A stretch of 59,093 nucleotides of DNA from Thiotrichales bacterium (GCA_016744475.1 JADGEH010000019.1:1-59093); one strand, 5' to 3'; numbered from the stretch's first letter, positions 17,270-26,876 are shown. A program made the numbers and translations. The notes: generated by a model not told the origin, from the letters alone.

Positions 17270-19015
17270 TTAATGCGCAAAAGAAACAGAACTGCTTCTT
17301 TGATGTTGGATAGCCATCGGTTCTTTAATGAACGTGTGCATTATCGCCCACGCCACGTCCCCATGACCCACTTCGTCACTTCGGTCTGATTTGTATACAA
17401 TTTGACCGCTGTCTGTAGAGGTTTGTCGAACAGATAAAAACGCCAAAGCCACGTCAATCTCTTCAGCGTCATATTCAAACCGCCCTGAACTGATGACATC
17501 TAAGGCTTTTTCCACTAATCGGGTTTTCATTTCTGGGCTGTAAATAATCGGCGTGGCATTAGGAAAAACCTCCACCACGTTATCAAATACAAATACCCCT
17601 GGCCCTGATTTATCCACGCCTACGTAATTCACGTTGTATTTGTTCTGGTGCCAGCCAAGAATCACGTTGCACTGCTGTTGAGCAGTGGCGTTATTCATTG
17701 ATGCCCGTTCTAATAGTTTAAACGTTTCAGCGGGGCTTGACGGTTCTGATACGGCGACAATTTCTGCTTTATCTCTATCGGAGCGGCTGGGATCGTAACC
17801 TACCAATACACCGTGATTTGCATAAGGACGTGCTTTGCTTTTATCAAAATACTGCCATTGATTTGAATCACTGGCACAGTTCAATAAATCGTCTAAATTA
17901 AATACGCTGTTGCTATCGTCAATGAATTCACATTCAAATAGGTTTCTAAACCGTTGCGGGGTGTATTTCGCCTCAAGATAACCAATATCAAATAGCGTGC
18001 ATCCTTGCTCTTCAGCGTCATGAATCGTTACGATTTGCCGCCACGTTCTGTCACTTTCATCATAACGCCCATTCCGCAAGGCTTTGTGGCTCACGTCTAG
18101 TTTGACGTGTTCATTTTTCGGGCGGCCTTCGTTGCGTTTCTCACCAGAAAAATATTTGTACGCATCGTGACTAATCGTGCTAGGCGTGCTGAAACTGGTG
18201 GTGGTGTACGGAGTCTGCGAGGATATAGGGCTGGCTACCTCGTACAATTCGTCAAATTTTCTTGTCCACATCGACTCATCAAAATACAGATCGCCGTGCT
18301 CTGATTGCGCTGTAGCGCTATTAGTGCCTAGGAAAATCAACTGCGCACCACTGGGTTCTAAAACAATCGGATCACCTGTTAATTCAATCTCAAAATATTT
18401 CCGAGCCATTGCGATGATGTAGCCCCGGAAAATCAAAGCTTGACGGCGTGACGCAGAAAGAAAAATCTGGTTGTTTCCCGTCATGCACGCCTTTTCAAAC
18501 GCCTCAAACGCAAAATAAAACGTGGCTCCAATTTGGCGACTTTTTAATATCCACCTATCTCTAATGTTCGGATCACGCCCGACTTCACGCCATTTTTTCT
18601 GGTAATCAAAGAAGAGATTTTTAGCCACCTCATCAAACATTTCTTGAGTCAGATGACTGACATCATTTTTCTTGGCTTTTTTGCGATTTTTTTGCTTTCC
18701 ACGACCGCTAGGTGTTTCACCACCATTTTTTATATTTTCGGCTTTTTCGGCCTTGATGAGTAAATCACCGAGTATCTCTATCTCCCTCAACTGGCCTTCT
18801 GTTTTTTTATCTAAATCCACCAGCTTTAACAGTCGTTTAGTCGTGGCTATCGTGACTGTTTCATGGCTAAGATGAATATCCCATCTTTCTTTTTCACGCC
18901 ATCTGTACAGGATGCGTGTATTGGGTAATTCCAACTTTTCCCTGATTTCATCCATGTCAAAGTGACTCAGGTATAAAAGTTTGGCCTCCCCTTTCAATTC
19001 CTCTGAATATCTCAT
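17270..19015 (-). CDS. P: Terminase large (ATPase) subunit, GpP family
   Basis: 581 residues. An N-terminal HTH (MDEIREKLELPNTRILYRW) is followed by the P2-type ATPase with KSRQIGATFYFA (deviant Walker A near residue 157) and GDLYFDESMW (Walker B near 245). The C-terminal nuclease region contains LVGYDPSRSDRDKAEIVAV and VNYVGVDKSGPGVF, consistent with RNase H-fold acidic residues. Drives DNA packaging into the prohead. Divergent from the scaffold gene, as in P2. Confidence 0.94.
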   Translation of the reverse strand: MRYSEELKGEAKLLYLSHFDMDEIREKLELPNTRILYRWREKERWDIHLSHETVTIATTKRLLKLVDLDKKTEGQLREIEILGDLLIKAEKAENIKNGGETPSGRGKQKNRKKAKKNDVSHLTQEMFDEVAKNLFFDYQKKWREVGRDPNIRDRWILKSRQIGATFYFAFEAFEKACMTGNNQIFLSASRRQALIFRGYIIAMARKYFEIELTGDPIVLEPSGAQLIFLGTNSATAQSEHGDLYFDESMWTRKFDELYEVASPISSQTPYTTTSFSTPSTISHDAYKYFSGEKRNEGRPKNEHVKLDVSHKALRNGRYDESDRTWRQIVTIHDAEEQGCTLFDIGYLEAKYTPQRFRNLFECEFIDDSNSVFNLDDLLNCASDSNQWQYFDKSKARPYANHGVLVGYDPSRSDRDKAEIVAVSEPSSPAETFKLLERASMNNATAQQQCNVILGWHQNKYNVNYVGVDKSGPGVFVFDNVVEVFPNATPIIYSPEMKTRLVEKALDVISSGRFEYDAEEIDVALAFLSVRQTSTDSGQIVYKSDRSDEVGHGDVAWAIMHTFIKEPMAIQHQRSSSVSFAH

Positions 19016-19190
19016 TTTTCGATTAAAACATGGATTTAGTTTACCGTGTAAACCGGGTTTACTTCTTTTTTGTATAACTGTCTATATATAGCTAATTGTA
19101 GCATATATATATAAAAGTTTCTTAAAAAAACAATTTAATCATGTTTTACTGTACCCATACAAGCATTTAACAATTTCGGGTTTTCATTTT
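19016..19190. promoter_or_regulatory. Divergent late promoter region
   Basis: Between P (leftward) and O (rightward). GTAAACCGGGTTTAC (19048-19062) is a perfect palindrome suited to a dimeric activator such as the Ogr-like protein, and AT-rich TATATATA segments follow at 19083-19115. In P2-type phages the two late operons start here and depend on Ogr. Exact start sites are not visible. Confidence 0.5.
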
Positions 19191-20024
19191 ATGACAGAAT
19201 TAGCAACGGATTGGATTGTAGTGGGCACAGCAGGCGCTACTGCTGATGGGCGCAATATTCCAGAGGACTGGATTGATGAGGCTGTTGAGATTTACAGCGT
19301 GAACGAATATCCCGCGCTGATTTGGCCATTTCATGAACGCTGGTTCGACATGGGCAAAGTGCTCGAAATTCGAGCAGATAACGACGATAAAGGCCGTCGT
19401 GTGATGTTGGCCCGATTGGAGCCAGATTCGTATCTGATTGATATGAGCAAAAGTGGAACCTTTTACTCCTCTATGGAATTTTCAGAGAAGAATTTTGCAG
19501 GTACGGGTAAACGTGCGCTTGTGGGGTTGGGGGTGACAAATGAACCCGCCTCGTTAGGCGTTGAACAACTCAAGTTTTCTAAACAAGAAAATCCAATACT
19601 GCCTGCTAATTGGCAAGCCATAGAATCATTTGGATTTAAAGAAAATGCTGAAGAAAAAGCGCCTAATTGGTTTGCAGGTTGGGCAGCAGCTTTTAAACAT
19701 AAAGAGCAGGATGATGACACGATGAATAAGGATGACAAAGCGGAGATAGTTGCCGCTATTGGAGCCGACATTTCCAAGGCTTTTAAACAACTAGAAGAGA
19801 CTCTGAATGAAAAATTTGGAGTTAAATATAAAGAATCGCCACCCAATGAACCCAAGCCGAAAGTTGATGAAGTGCAAGAACCTGAACTGGATAAACAGTT
19901 CGAGGCATTGACAGAACAATTCGCTGCATTAACCGAACAATTCAATACGCTGAAAAGCACACCCCTGCCAGGAACAGATGTTCCTGAAAATGCGGGTGAT
20001 GTTAATGAAGAGGTGTACACCTAA
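19191..20024 (+). CDS. O: Capsid scaffolding protein/protease (GpO)
   Basis: 277 residues. The N-terminal protease half contains GATADGRNIPEDWIDEAVE, WPFHERWFDMGKV and YSSMEFSEKNFAG, as in P2 GpO. The C-terminal half is charged, with LEETLNEKFG and repeated LTEQF(A)AL coil units, the scaffolding part. Directs prohead assembly and is cleaved during maturation. The last base of its stop is the first base of the capsid ATG. Confidence 0.9.
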   Translation: MTELATDWIVVGTAGATADGRNIPEDWIDEAVEIYSVNEYPALIWPFHERWFDMGKVLEIRADNDDKGRRVMLARLEPDSYLIDMSKSGTFYSSMEFSEKNFAGTGKRALVGLGVTNEPASLGVEQLKFSKQENPILPANWQAIESFGFKENAEEKAPNWFAGWAAAFKHKEQDDDTMNKDDKAEIVAAIGADISKAFKQLEETLNEKFGVKYKESPPNEPKPKVDEVQEPELDKQFEALTEQFAALTEQFNTLKSTPLPGTDVPENAGDVNEEVYT

Positions 20025-21130
20025 TGACTCAGCACTACCAAACTCAATTCGATAAAAAAATGGCAGGGGTGATTTCTAAAGTTTCTGTTGCCTACGGGGT
20101 TTCCCCGGCGATGGTTCGAGAGCAATTCGCAGTGTCCCCACAAATGGATGTCCGCCTTAATCTTGACATCGCTAATCGGCACGCTTTTCTAAAAATGTGC
20201 AACGTGATAGCCCGTAGAGACCAAACGGGCGGCTCATTTCTGATCGGTGGGCATGGGCGCAACACCAAAACTAATAATACTGCTGCGGGTGATGCGCGTC
20301 GCCCCGGAAATCCGTTGGACTGGCGTGAAAATCTGTATCAAATGTACAAAGCGCACAGCGATTTCAAAATTCATGATGACCTAAAATACGAGTGGTCTCA
20401 ATTCCCTAATTTCGAGCAAATGTACCGCCAAGCGTTTCAGACTGGTATCGCAAATGACCGCGTGATGATTGGTTGGCACGGCACCAGCTATGAGGTGACT
20501 TCTGACCTCACTACTCATCCCCTGATGCAGGATGTGAATGTCGGCTGGTTTCAGCAATTAAAAAATCGAGCGCCAGAGCATTTTATTACTGAAGGCAATA
20601 ATCCCGGCGAAATCCGTATTGGCGTGGCTGCGGGTGACGATTACCCCAATTTGGATTTATTGATTCATGATTTACATAAATCAATACCCGTTCATAAAAG
20701 AACGGGATTGGTCGCTGTGGTGGGTTCTTCTATTCTGGCAGGTGCTCAAGGCCGATTATTTGAAACTCAGGGTGAAACCCCTACGGAAAAAGAAAAAATA
20801 CTATCTAGTGGTGTGATTGGCACTTATGGCGGATTACCTACCATTGAAGCTGATTTCTTTCCTGAAAATGCTGTTATGGTCACTCGTTTGAAACGCCCTG
20901 GCGTAGTGATGTCAAATTTGTCTATCTACTATCAGGCTGGTAGTTGGAAGCGGCATATTGAATACAAACCTGAATTAGAAGCGGTGATTGATTGGAATAA
21001 ACGGCATGAGTGCTACCACATTGAAGATTTAGAGGCCATTCGTGTTCTGCAAGCCGATACCGTGACCTTTACGGGTAGTGGATTGGTGATTGCGCCCACT
21101 GATGCCGATTACATTGACGGTCACTCATGA
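20024..21130 (+). CDS. N: Major capsid protein, P2 family (GpN)
   Basis: 368 residues. Begins with a cleavable-looking helix (FDKKMAGVISKVSVAYGV), then SPQMDVRLNLDIANRHAFLK. Later blocks GWHGTSYEVTSDLTTHPLMQ and DVNVGWFQQLKNRAPEHF are diagnostic of GpN. HK97-fold shell protein. Overlaps the preceding and following genes by 1-4 bases. Confidence 0.95.
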   Translation: MTQHYQTQFDKKMAGVISKVSVAYGVSPAMVREQFAVSPQMDVRLNLDIANRHAFLKMCNVIARRDQTGGSFLIGGHGRNTKTNNTAAGDARRPGNPLDWRENLYQMYKAHSDFKIHDDLKYEWSQFPNFEQMYRQAFQTGIANDRVMIGWHGTSYEVTSDLTTHPLMQDVNVGWFQQLKNRAPEHFITEGNNPGEIRIGVAAGDDYPNLDLLIHDLHKSIPVHKRTGLVAVVGSSILAGAQGRLFETQGETPTEKEKILSSGVIGTYGGLPTIEADFFPENAVMVTRLKRPGVVMSNLSIYYQAGSWKRHIEYKPELEAVIDWNKRHECYHIEDLEAIRVLQADTVTFTGSGLVIAPTDADYIDGHS

Positions 21131-21828
21131 GTTTAGCTATTAAATGGCGGGACAAGATGAAGCGACAACGCCAAGAGATTGAAAATCAAGATGGTGTGGA
21201 GGCTATAGCGTCAGGCGTAAAAACAAACCGTCATGCGGCTATTAGCACATTGTCCTTGCAACTCGATTTGCGCCGTTTGAAATCACTTAATTCAATCACT
21301 CAAAAATCCGAGTTAAAAGGGACTTTATTGCTCAAGTATGAGGATGAAGTCAAGAAATGGCTCATTAGCGGAAAAGGACAGTCTGATTTTTTTATCTATT
21401 CAATGATTTGGTTGTTTGACACGCATCAATACGACAAAGGCATAGCCTACGCGGACATTGCGATTGAAAAGCATCAGATGATGCCTAAGCATTTCAAGCG
21501 GCGGGATATTCAAACGTTTGTTGCGGATGCGGTGTTTGAAGTGATGGACACTGAACATGGTGATGAGAACGCCTTCAATACTATTTTGGAGCGATTGAAT
21601 GAACGTGTTTGGGAAGTTTATGAAGCGATTCTGTGCAAATATCTCAAACGTGTTGCTGACAAATATTATGCCGAGGAAAACTGGGCAGATGCCTTTGATG
21701 TTTACACCGAAGCGCAGCGGGTTTTCCCGTCGGGTGCCAAAGTCAAAACTCGTTTGGCGGAATTAGAGAAAAAGTTAGCCAAGATTAAAGAAACGCAGGA
21801 AACACCAGAAACGGATAATCCTGCATAA
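21127..21828 (+). CDS. M: Terminase small (endonuclease) subunit, GpM
   Basis: 233 residues: RHAAISTLSLQLDLRRLKSL, WLISGKGQSDFFIYSMIWLF and AYADIAIEKHQMMPKHFKR match P2 GpM. It recognises cos and partners with the GpP ATPase. ATGA overlap with N. The C-terminal tail is Lys/Glu-rich. Confidence 0.9.
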   Translation: MSLAIKWRDKMKRQRQEIENQDGVEAIASGVKTNRHAAISTLSLQLDLRRLKSLNSITQKSELKGTLLLKYEDEVKKWLISGKGQSDFFIYSMIWLFDTHQYDKGIAYADIAIEKHQMMPKHFKRRDIQTFVADAVFEVMDTEHGDENAFNTILERLNERVWEVYEAILCKYLKRVADKYYAEENWADAFDVYTEAQRVFPSGAKVKTRLAELEKKLAKIKETQETPETDNPA

Positions 21829-21944
21829 ACGACGTAAACCGCGTCAATACCGACTCACTCACGAGCCAACAGCGCCATTCACTGATTTTGTGAATTATTT
21901 TATAAATCAGTGTTTTGGTGGCTGTTTTTACCAAGGGGAATGTT

Positions 21945-22256
21945 TTGAAGAAATACGCAGGGTTTTTACTAGGTTGGATTTCATCATTTTTAGCGGCAAC
22001 ATTTACAGAAGAATACCTCTACTCTGTATTTGTTAATGTTTTCACGTTAGAAGTGGTTGAAAATTTTGAAAAACTGATAGACGCTGTAGATAAAGAAGAT
22101 GTTAGCGGTCAAGACAAGCGTCATTTAGTGGAAACTCGTTTAGAACAATTAAAAGACAGTTTATCTGACAGTTCAAAAGAAGCACTGGAAAGCGCAGGTA
22201 TTTACATGGTGCGTTCATTGATTGAGTTTTTAGTGAATAAAAAGCAGAAAGAATAA
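21945..22256 (+). CDS. Small membrane protein, possible holin
   Basis: 103 residues from TTG at 21945, chosen because AAGGGGAA lies 5 bp upstream; the frame is open back to 21915. One N-terminal membrane segment (YAGFLLGWISSFLAATF) is followed by an acidic helical region and a second amphipathic segment. It follows the packaging genes and abuts the next membrane-protein gene, as lysis genes do in P2 relatives. No family match recognised. The gap 21829-21944 is otherwise empty. Confidence 0.5.
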   Translation: MKKYAGFLLGWISSFLAATFTEEYLYSVFVNVFTLEVVENFEKLIDAVDKEDVSGQDKRHLVETRLEQLKDSLSDSSKEALESAGIYMVRSLIEFLVNKKQKE

Positions 22257-22636
22257 TGAATGAGACAGAAGAGATATTGAGAAAAATCTCAGTTGATATT
22301 GGAGAACTGAAAACTAGACAAGAAGCCTCTGAGCAAACACTGGAGAAATTAACCAAATTAATGGAAGTGGTGGTTAGATTGGAGATTCAGCAGAGTCTTT
22401 ATAAAGACGATATTGCTGACCTTAAATCAAAAACTGACGCTATTGATAAAGAGTTTAAAAGAATCTTTAATACTGGGAAAGGCATTTGGATGGTCGCTTC
22501 CTTTCTCTGGGTGATATTTGGCGGGATGATTAGTGCAGTTGTATTCTGGTTTGTTTCTGAAGTGGTTGACATGCGTGACTCGCTAAAGACTGTCGAGCGC
22601 ACAGAGATTCAAGCAACGGTTAAACCTGGTAAATAA
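22256..22636 (+). CDS. Coiled-coil/one-TM protein (XhlA-like, possible lysis gene)
   Basis: 126 residues. A coiled coil (ILRKISVDIGELKTRQEASE and on) precedes a C-terminal membrane helix (MVASFLWVIFGGMISAVVFW). This layout resembles hemolysin XhlA and related phage lysis accessory proteins. ATGA-type overlap with the preceding membrane-protein gene supports a two-gene lysis cassette; no endolysin is next to it. Confidence 0.5.
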   Translation: MNETEEILRKISVDIGELKTRQEASEQTLEKLTKLMEVVVRLEIQQSLYKDDIADLKSKTDAIDKEFKRIFNTGKGIWMVASFLWVIFGGMISAVVFWFVSEVVDMRDSLKTVERTEIQATVKPGK

Positions 22637-22639
22637 ATA

Positions 22640-23098
22640 ATGCCCCTGACTGCACCACAATTTGACATCACAGAGGATGACTTCATTGTTTTAAACGATG
22701 ATTTCTTTCCTTTTTTATCATTGAATAAATTCAAAACAATGATGCGGTTAGTGGATAACAATGATGAGCCTCTGTTGTTCGCTATTCAATCAAGCATGTT
22801 TGAGGCGAATAGAGAATTAAGTTCTTGGGTGTGTCAGCAGGTTCGTTTAGGTTATTTTCTTTTAACTGAGGTGCCTAGTCCCAGTGATAATCAAAGCCTA
22901 GCCGCATTGTATGAAAATGCGGTATTTAGTGGTGCTAAGGCCATGATTATTGATAGTTATCGCACTCAAGACACCACTGGCTCAGGGCATAATCGAGCCG
23001 ATAGCTTAGACCTGCAATCTGATATGTATTACTCAGTTAAACGCAGAAACCTGAGAATGATGCAGAACAAACCATTCATTGCCTGCGAATTGATATGA
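22640..23098 (+). CDS. L: Head completion/stabilisation protein (GpL)
   Basis: 152 residues with the P2 GpL pattern: an N-terminal ITEDDFIVLNDDFFPFLSLN, then FEANRELSSWVCQQVRLGY, LYENAVFSGAKAMIIDSYRT and YYSVKRRNLRMMQNKP. Binds the portal to stabilise filled heads. Overlaps R by 4 bp. Confidence 0.8.
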   Translation: MPLTAPQFDITEDDFIVLNDDFFPFLSLNKFKTMMRLVDNNDEPLLFAIQSSMFEANRELSSWVCQQVRLGYFLLTEVPSPSDNQSLAALYENAVFSGAKAMIIDSYRTQDTTGSGHNRADSLDLQSDMYYSVKRRNLRMMQNKPFIACELI

Positions 23099-23526
23099 AT
23101 GAGAAAATCACTGATGTTTTAAAGGATTTTGTCATCAGTAGCGGATTAACCCGTCAAGAATTAGTGCAGGCATGGGCCGATAGTGGAGCTATTGATACAT
23201 CACATCTGCCTATAGAACAGGCCGAAGGCGAATCCATTATTCTTGACAATGAAATGTCTGTAACGTTGTTCATTGAATCGTTGCCGCTAGAACGTGTTGA
23301 TATGATGTTAGTGGTTTTAACTCGGTTTGCAGTGCATTTCTCGAATGAATCCGCTTTTGAATGGGAGGCACCTGCATTAGATAAAGCGGATTGTCAGTTT
23401 CTTGCTACGTTTGATTTAACTGACAGGATGAAGGTCACTAAAACCGACGGTAAATTGACTATCTCTTATTGCAATCCGTCGTTAGAAGAGGCCATTCCTG
23501 ACGCGTTCGGTAGACCTGATGAGTGA
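23095..23526 (+). CDS. R: Tail completion protein (GpR)
   Basis: 143 residues. Placed between L and S as in P2. SVTLFIESLPLERVDMMLVV and AFEWEAPALDKADCQFLATF fit GpR. Needed for tail sheath and tube termination. Overlaps the S start by 8 bp. Confidence 0.75.
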   Translation: MNEKITDVLKDFVISSGLTRQELVQAWADSGAIDTSHLPIEQAEGESIILDNEMSVTLFIESLPLERVDMMLVVLTRFAVHFSNESAFEWEAPALDKADCQFLATFDLTDRMKVTKTDGKLTISYCNPSLEEAIPDAFGRPDE

Positions 23527-24097
23527 TGGATTTGATGAAGTCAACAAGGCGCTAAATGAATTAATGGCTAGTATGCGCCCTGGTGAGCGAAAGAAGGCCA
23601 TCCGCAAAGCATTAACTTATCTGAATAAAGAAAACAAGAAGCGCATCACGGCGCAAAAGAATGTTGATGGCTCCACCTATAAAGTACGCAAGCAAAGTGT
23701 CAATGTTGGTAAAACTAGAGTTTTATACAGAACCCACAGCGGTGAAGAACAATCGTATGTGGGGACGCTGAAAACCAGTAGACGTTCTAATTCAGTGAAA
23801 CTGGTGTTTGATGATGGAGGCTCTATCAATTTAAGCAAAGACGGCATTATCAGTAAAAAGAAAGTCAGAGCCAATAAGAAGAAAATGCTGACAGGCTTTA
23901 GAAAATTTATTCAATTGAAAATGTTTGGTGCCAATAAGGGTGTTCTTAATATTAAAAAAGGGGCTTCACCCTTAGCCAGGGCGCATCATTTCGGTGAGCG
24001 ATTAAAGTCGGGTGCCGATTTACCCGCCCGTCAACTATTGGGCATGTCAAAAGAACAACGGCTTAAAGCGATTCAAATCATGCTGGGTGAAGGGTGA
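23519..24097 (+). CDS. S: Tail completion / virion morphogenesis protein (GpS)
   Basis: 192 residues, Lys-rich. MRPGERKKAIRKALTYLNKE near the start and the closing ARQLLGMSKEQRLKAIQIML are the signature of the phage virion morphogenesis family (GpS/Mu G). Gene order L-R-S is conserved. The start overlaps R. Confidence 0.88.
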   Translation: MSDGFDEVNKALNELMASMRPGERKKAIRKALTYLNKENKKRITAQKNVDGSTYKVRKQSVNVGKTRVLYRTHSGEEQSYVGTLKTSRRSNSVKLVFDDGGSINLSKDGIISKKKVRANKKKMLTGFRKFIQLKMFGANKGVLNIKKGASPLARAHHFGERLKSGADLPARQLLGMSKEQRLKAIQIMLGEG

Positions 24098-24100
24098 AGA

Positions 24101-24394
24101 ATGAGAGCTACAGCGAAAGAAAAACAGGCTCAAAGTGATTTGAAACGCAGATTTAATAATGAATATCTTGAAGGCGTTGTTTTCGCTTACGACGCAGAGA
24201 GCAAGCGATACCGCGTGCGCACCGATGCGGGGATTGAAACGGATTGGTGCAGAACTTTTCATCACGTCGGTTTGCAGGGTGCAGCATCTATTAATGCCCC
24301 CGATCAGCGAGTGACTGTGTTACAGCCTAAAGGCGATGACGAAAACGGAATTATTATGGGTATCTTGACCGATTCAGAGCACAACAGAACATGA
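24101..24394 (+). CDS. V: Baseplate assembly protein V-like (short form)
   Basis: 97 residues with an OB-fold-like pattern: LEGVVFAYDAESKRYRVRTD and INAPDQRVTVLQPKGDDENG then GIIMGIL. Corresponds to the OB domain of the P2 central spike GpV without the trimeric spike tip (P2 V is about 211 aa). The spike tip is therefore either missing or on another protein. Confidence 0.75.
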   Translation: MRATAKEKQAQSDLKRRFNNEYLEGVVFAYDAESKRYRVRTDAGIETDWCRTFHHVGLQGAASINAPDQRVTVLQPKGDDENGIIMGILTDSEHNRT

Positions 24395-24825
24395 AAACAT
24401 TAGCTCAATTAATAGTTTATGCGATACCTCCTGTAGGGCTTGGTGTGGGGACTGGTTCCCCACGCCCTTTTTTTCCGTCTCGCACACTGAATGAATTAAT
24501 GGGCGCCAGCAAGGTGGATGGCTCTGCCATTTATGGCGTGGCTTTCTTGGCTCAGGCGATGGGCTACGCCATAACAACACCTAAAAATCAACTGGTGATG
24601 CGCCGCACTTTTGGCTCTGGGTTGCCTGACGTATTAGGTCGTAATCTGGATGAAAACACGCTATTGCTGATGTACACGATCATAGCTAAATCGCTCGCAC
24701 CGCTGTCTGATTGGTTTGAATTAAGCCGCGTGCAAATGCTCGCTGGCGACGATTTAAACCGCCCTGTGCTGTCTGTAGCAGGCTCATCCGTCGGTCACGG
24801 CGTGCTGGCGAATATTGAATTATGA
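24391..24825 (+). CDS. W: Baseplate wedge protein W (gp25-like)
   Basis: 144 residues. RRTFGSGLPDVLGRNLDEN and LAPLSDWFELSRVQMLAGDD match the gp25/GpW core (FGS..LP and the W-E/L-R motif). An N-terminal membrane-like stretch (LIVYAIPPVGLGVG) extends it. Overlaps V by 4 bp and J by 4 bp. Confidence 0.82.
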   Translation: MKTLAQLIVYAIPPVGLGVGTGSPRPFFPSRTLNELMGASKVDGSAIYGVAFLAQAMGYAITTPKNQLVMRRTFGSGLPDVLGRNLDENTLLLMYTIIAKSLAPLSDWFELSRVQMLAGDDLNRPVLSVAGSSVGHGVLANIEL

Positions 24826-25805
24826 AGGCTTTCGCTGCGTTAAACCTCGCACAATTAGAACCGCCCACGGCGGTGACAGTAGTCGATTTTGAGGCGCATT
24901 GGGAGGCTCTAAAAACCCTGATTAACGGGCAATTTCCGTTAATGCTGGATGAGAATCTTCAACCTGTATTTGACTCCCCAGAATGGGTGGCTACCGAGAA
25001 CGGTAATTTTTGGTCGTATGCAGCCGATTCTCACGAAGGACGATACGCCCTGAATTTACCTGTTGATCCGGTGCCACGAGCGTTAATGGTGAAAGCTTAT
25101 CTGGATATTTTGGCACAGCAGCAATTGAACGAATTGGTTTTAGCGGTTTTGCCTGCCTACGCAACGGGCGCAAACCTCGATCATGTGGCGCTACGTTACG
25201 GAGTGCAGCGTTTAGTGGTGACACCCGCGACAGACGATGCGGACGCGGTGTATGAGGATGATGAAAGCTTGCGTCGCCGGATGTTAATTTCACCAGAGGG
25301 CGACAGCGCCGGGGGTTCCGAGGGCTGGTATCTGTCTCACGTATTGAGCGCTGATTCACGGGTTAAAGATGCCGTGGTCACATCGCCAAACCCAACGGAA
25401 ATATTGATTACCGTGCTGTCTACTGAAGGTAACGGCACGGCTTCAGCGGAATTGCTGGGCATTGTTGAAACAGCCGTGAACGAACAGTACACACGGGTAC
25501 TCGGTGATTTAATCACTGTGCAATCTGCTGAAATTATTGAATTCTCACTGGATGCCACCCTCACTTATTATCCGGTCACTGCACACGACGTGATCCTTCA
25601 AACGATTGACACCGAGTGGGCTAAATTCCGCAGCGACAGTGAAAAAATCGGGCACAGCATCACCCGCAGCGCTGTGGATTCAGTGCTGCATCAACAGGGC
25701 GTTTTTAACGTCGATATTGCCACGGTTTTACCTGTGGACATCGGGGCACTTCAAGCGCCATTTTGCACAGCACTAAACCTGACTGATGGCGGCGATAATG
25801 TCTAG
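24822..25805 (+). CDS. J: Baseplate protein J
   Basis: 327 residues. LPAYATGANLDHVALRYGVQ followed by RRRMLISPEGDSAGGSEGWY is typical of GpJ. Forms the outer baseplate wedge together with I and W. ATGA overlap with W; the stop lies inside the start of I. Confidence 0.93.
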   Translation: MKAFAALNLAQLEPPTAVTVVDFEAHWEALKTLINGQFPLMLDENLQPVFDSPEWVATENGNFWSYAADSHEGRYALNLPVDPVPRALMVKAYLDILAQQQLNELVLAVLPAYATGANLDHVALRYGVQRLVVTPATDDADAVYEDDESLRRRMLISPEGDSAGGSEGWYLSHVLSADSRVKDAVVTSPNPTEILITVLSTEGNGTASAELLGIVETAVNEQYTRVLGDLITVQSAEIIEFSLDATLTYYPVTAHDVILQTIDTEWAKFRSDSEKIGHSITRSAVDSVLHQQGVFNVDIATVLPVDIGALQAPFCTALNLTDGGDNV

Positions 25806-26358
25806 TTTATTGCCGCACAACAGCAGTGATTTTGAACGGAATTTAGAGCAGGCATTGCAGGTTCAAGCAGCTCAATTTGATCCCGATATTATCCGCACTA
25901 TTCACGACCCTAACGAATGCCCGGTGGAGTTTTTACCGTGGTTAGCTTTTGCTGAGAATGTGGACGCATGGAACGATGCGTGGCCTGAAGATGTAAAACG
26001 CTCTGTCATTGCTAACACCGCCGTGCTGCATCGACATAAAGGCACACGCGGTGGACTGATTGAGGCGTTGGCAGCGATTAATGTTGAGGTGCAGATTTCA
26101 GAGTGGTGGGAACAAACGCCACAGGGCACGCCAGGGACGTTTGAGTTGACACTGTTAGTCGGTGGCGTGTTGGTGCCAGAGGACGGCATTTTGATTGGAG
26201 AGGCGACATTGACAGAGGTGCGAAGGGTGATTGATACCAGTAAGCGTCATAGCCTTCATTACACGTTCAAAGCGGGGGTGAGCGCTGCTCCTACTGCGTT
26301 CTCACTGAATTGCACCGCCCAATTAGGGATTTTAATGACACTGGATGTCATCTTATGA
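25798..26358 (+). CDS. I: Tail protein I
   Basis: 186 residues. The start MSSLLPHNSSDFERNLEQAL matches the family N-terminus, so ATG 25798 (overlapping the J stop) is preferred to 25786. CPVEFLPWLAFAENVDAWND and HRHKGTRGGLIEALAAINVE are diagnostic of GpI. Baseplate wedge component. Confidence 0.93.
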   Translation: MSSLLPHNSSDFERNLEQALQVQAAQFDPDIIRTIHDPNECPVEFLPWLAFAENVDAWNDAWPEDVKRSVIANTAVLHRHKGTRGGLIEALAAINVEVQISEWWEQTPQGTPGTFELTLLVGGVLVPEDGILIGEATLTEVRRVIDTSKRHSLHYTFKAGVSAAPTAFSLNCTAQLGILMTLDVIL

Positions 26359-26876
26359 GCCTCATTACACCCCGCATTACGGTATCAGGTGCAGCCCTGG
26401 CGACGGCCTATTTAGGCAATGGAGTAAAAATTGAGGCCAGCCACATCGGGTTTGGGAAAGGATTTCAGGCTATACCGCTGAACAATGACGGGTTCGCCAC
26501 AGTAGACACTATGGCTCATGCAGTAGGGAGACTGCCTATTGCGTATGCGGAAAACATTTCCGGCACGCAAAAACGCATGTCGGTGGATGTTCAGGCATTA
26601 GGGGAAGAAGACGCCTTCAATCTATCAGAACTCACGTTAGAGGCTGCGGACGGGACTGTTATTGCTATTTATAGCGCAGTAGACACCGCATTAATGGCGG
26701 TCAATCCGTTGCTGGATAGCGCTGTTTTGAGCCTGAATTTAACGATTGCCTCATTACCAGAAGGCAGTCTTGAGATCGTACATTTAAACACGCCGTTATC
26801 GTTTCAGATCAGCCCGTCAATAGTGAATGACAACATGCCTTTAGCCACGCTTCAATTTATGGGATTAGGTGGATGA
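26355..26876 (+). CDS. Tail fibre protein, N-terminal collar-type (short GpH)
   Basis: 173 residues, starting at ATG 26355 (ATGA overlap with I). LITPRITVSGAALATAYLGN and ASHIGFGKGFQAIPL resemble the N-terminal attachment region of GpH-type tail fibres (tail-collar domain). The long fibre shaft is absent; receptor-binding parts may be supplied by the next two small genes, so the fibre appears split into short proteins. Confidence 0.7.
   Translation: MSLITPRITVSGAALATAYLGNGVKIEASHIGFGKGFQAIPLNNDGFATVDTMAHAVGRLPIAYAENISGTQKRMSVDVQALGEEDAFNLSELTLEAADGTVIAIYSAVDTALMAVNPLLDSAVLSLNLTIASLPEGSLEIVHLNTPLSFQISPSIVNDNMPLATLQFMGLGG

Noticed and set aside
26310-26354. Extended start of the tail fibre gene
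   Set aside because: It would overlap I by 49 bp; ATG 26355 gives the usual ATGA overlap and the family N-terminus.
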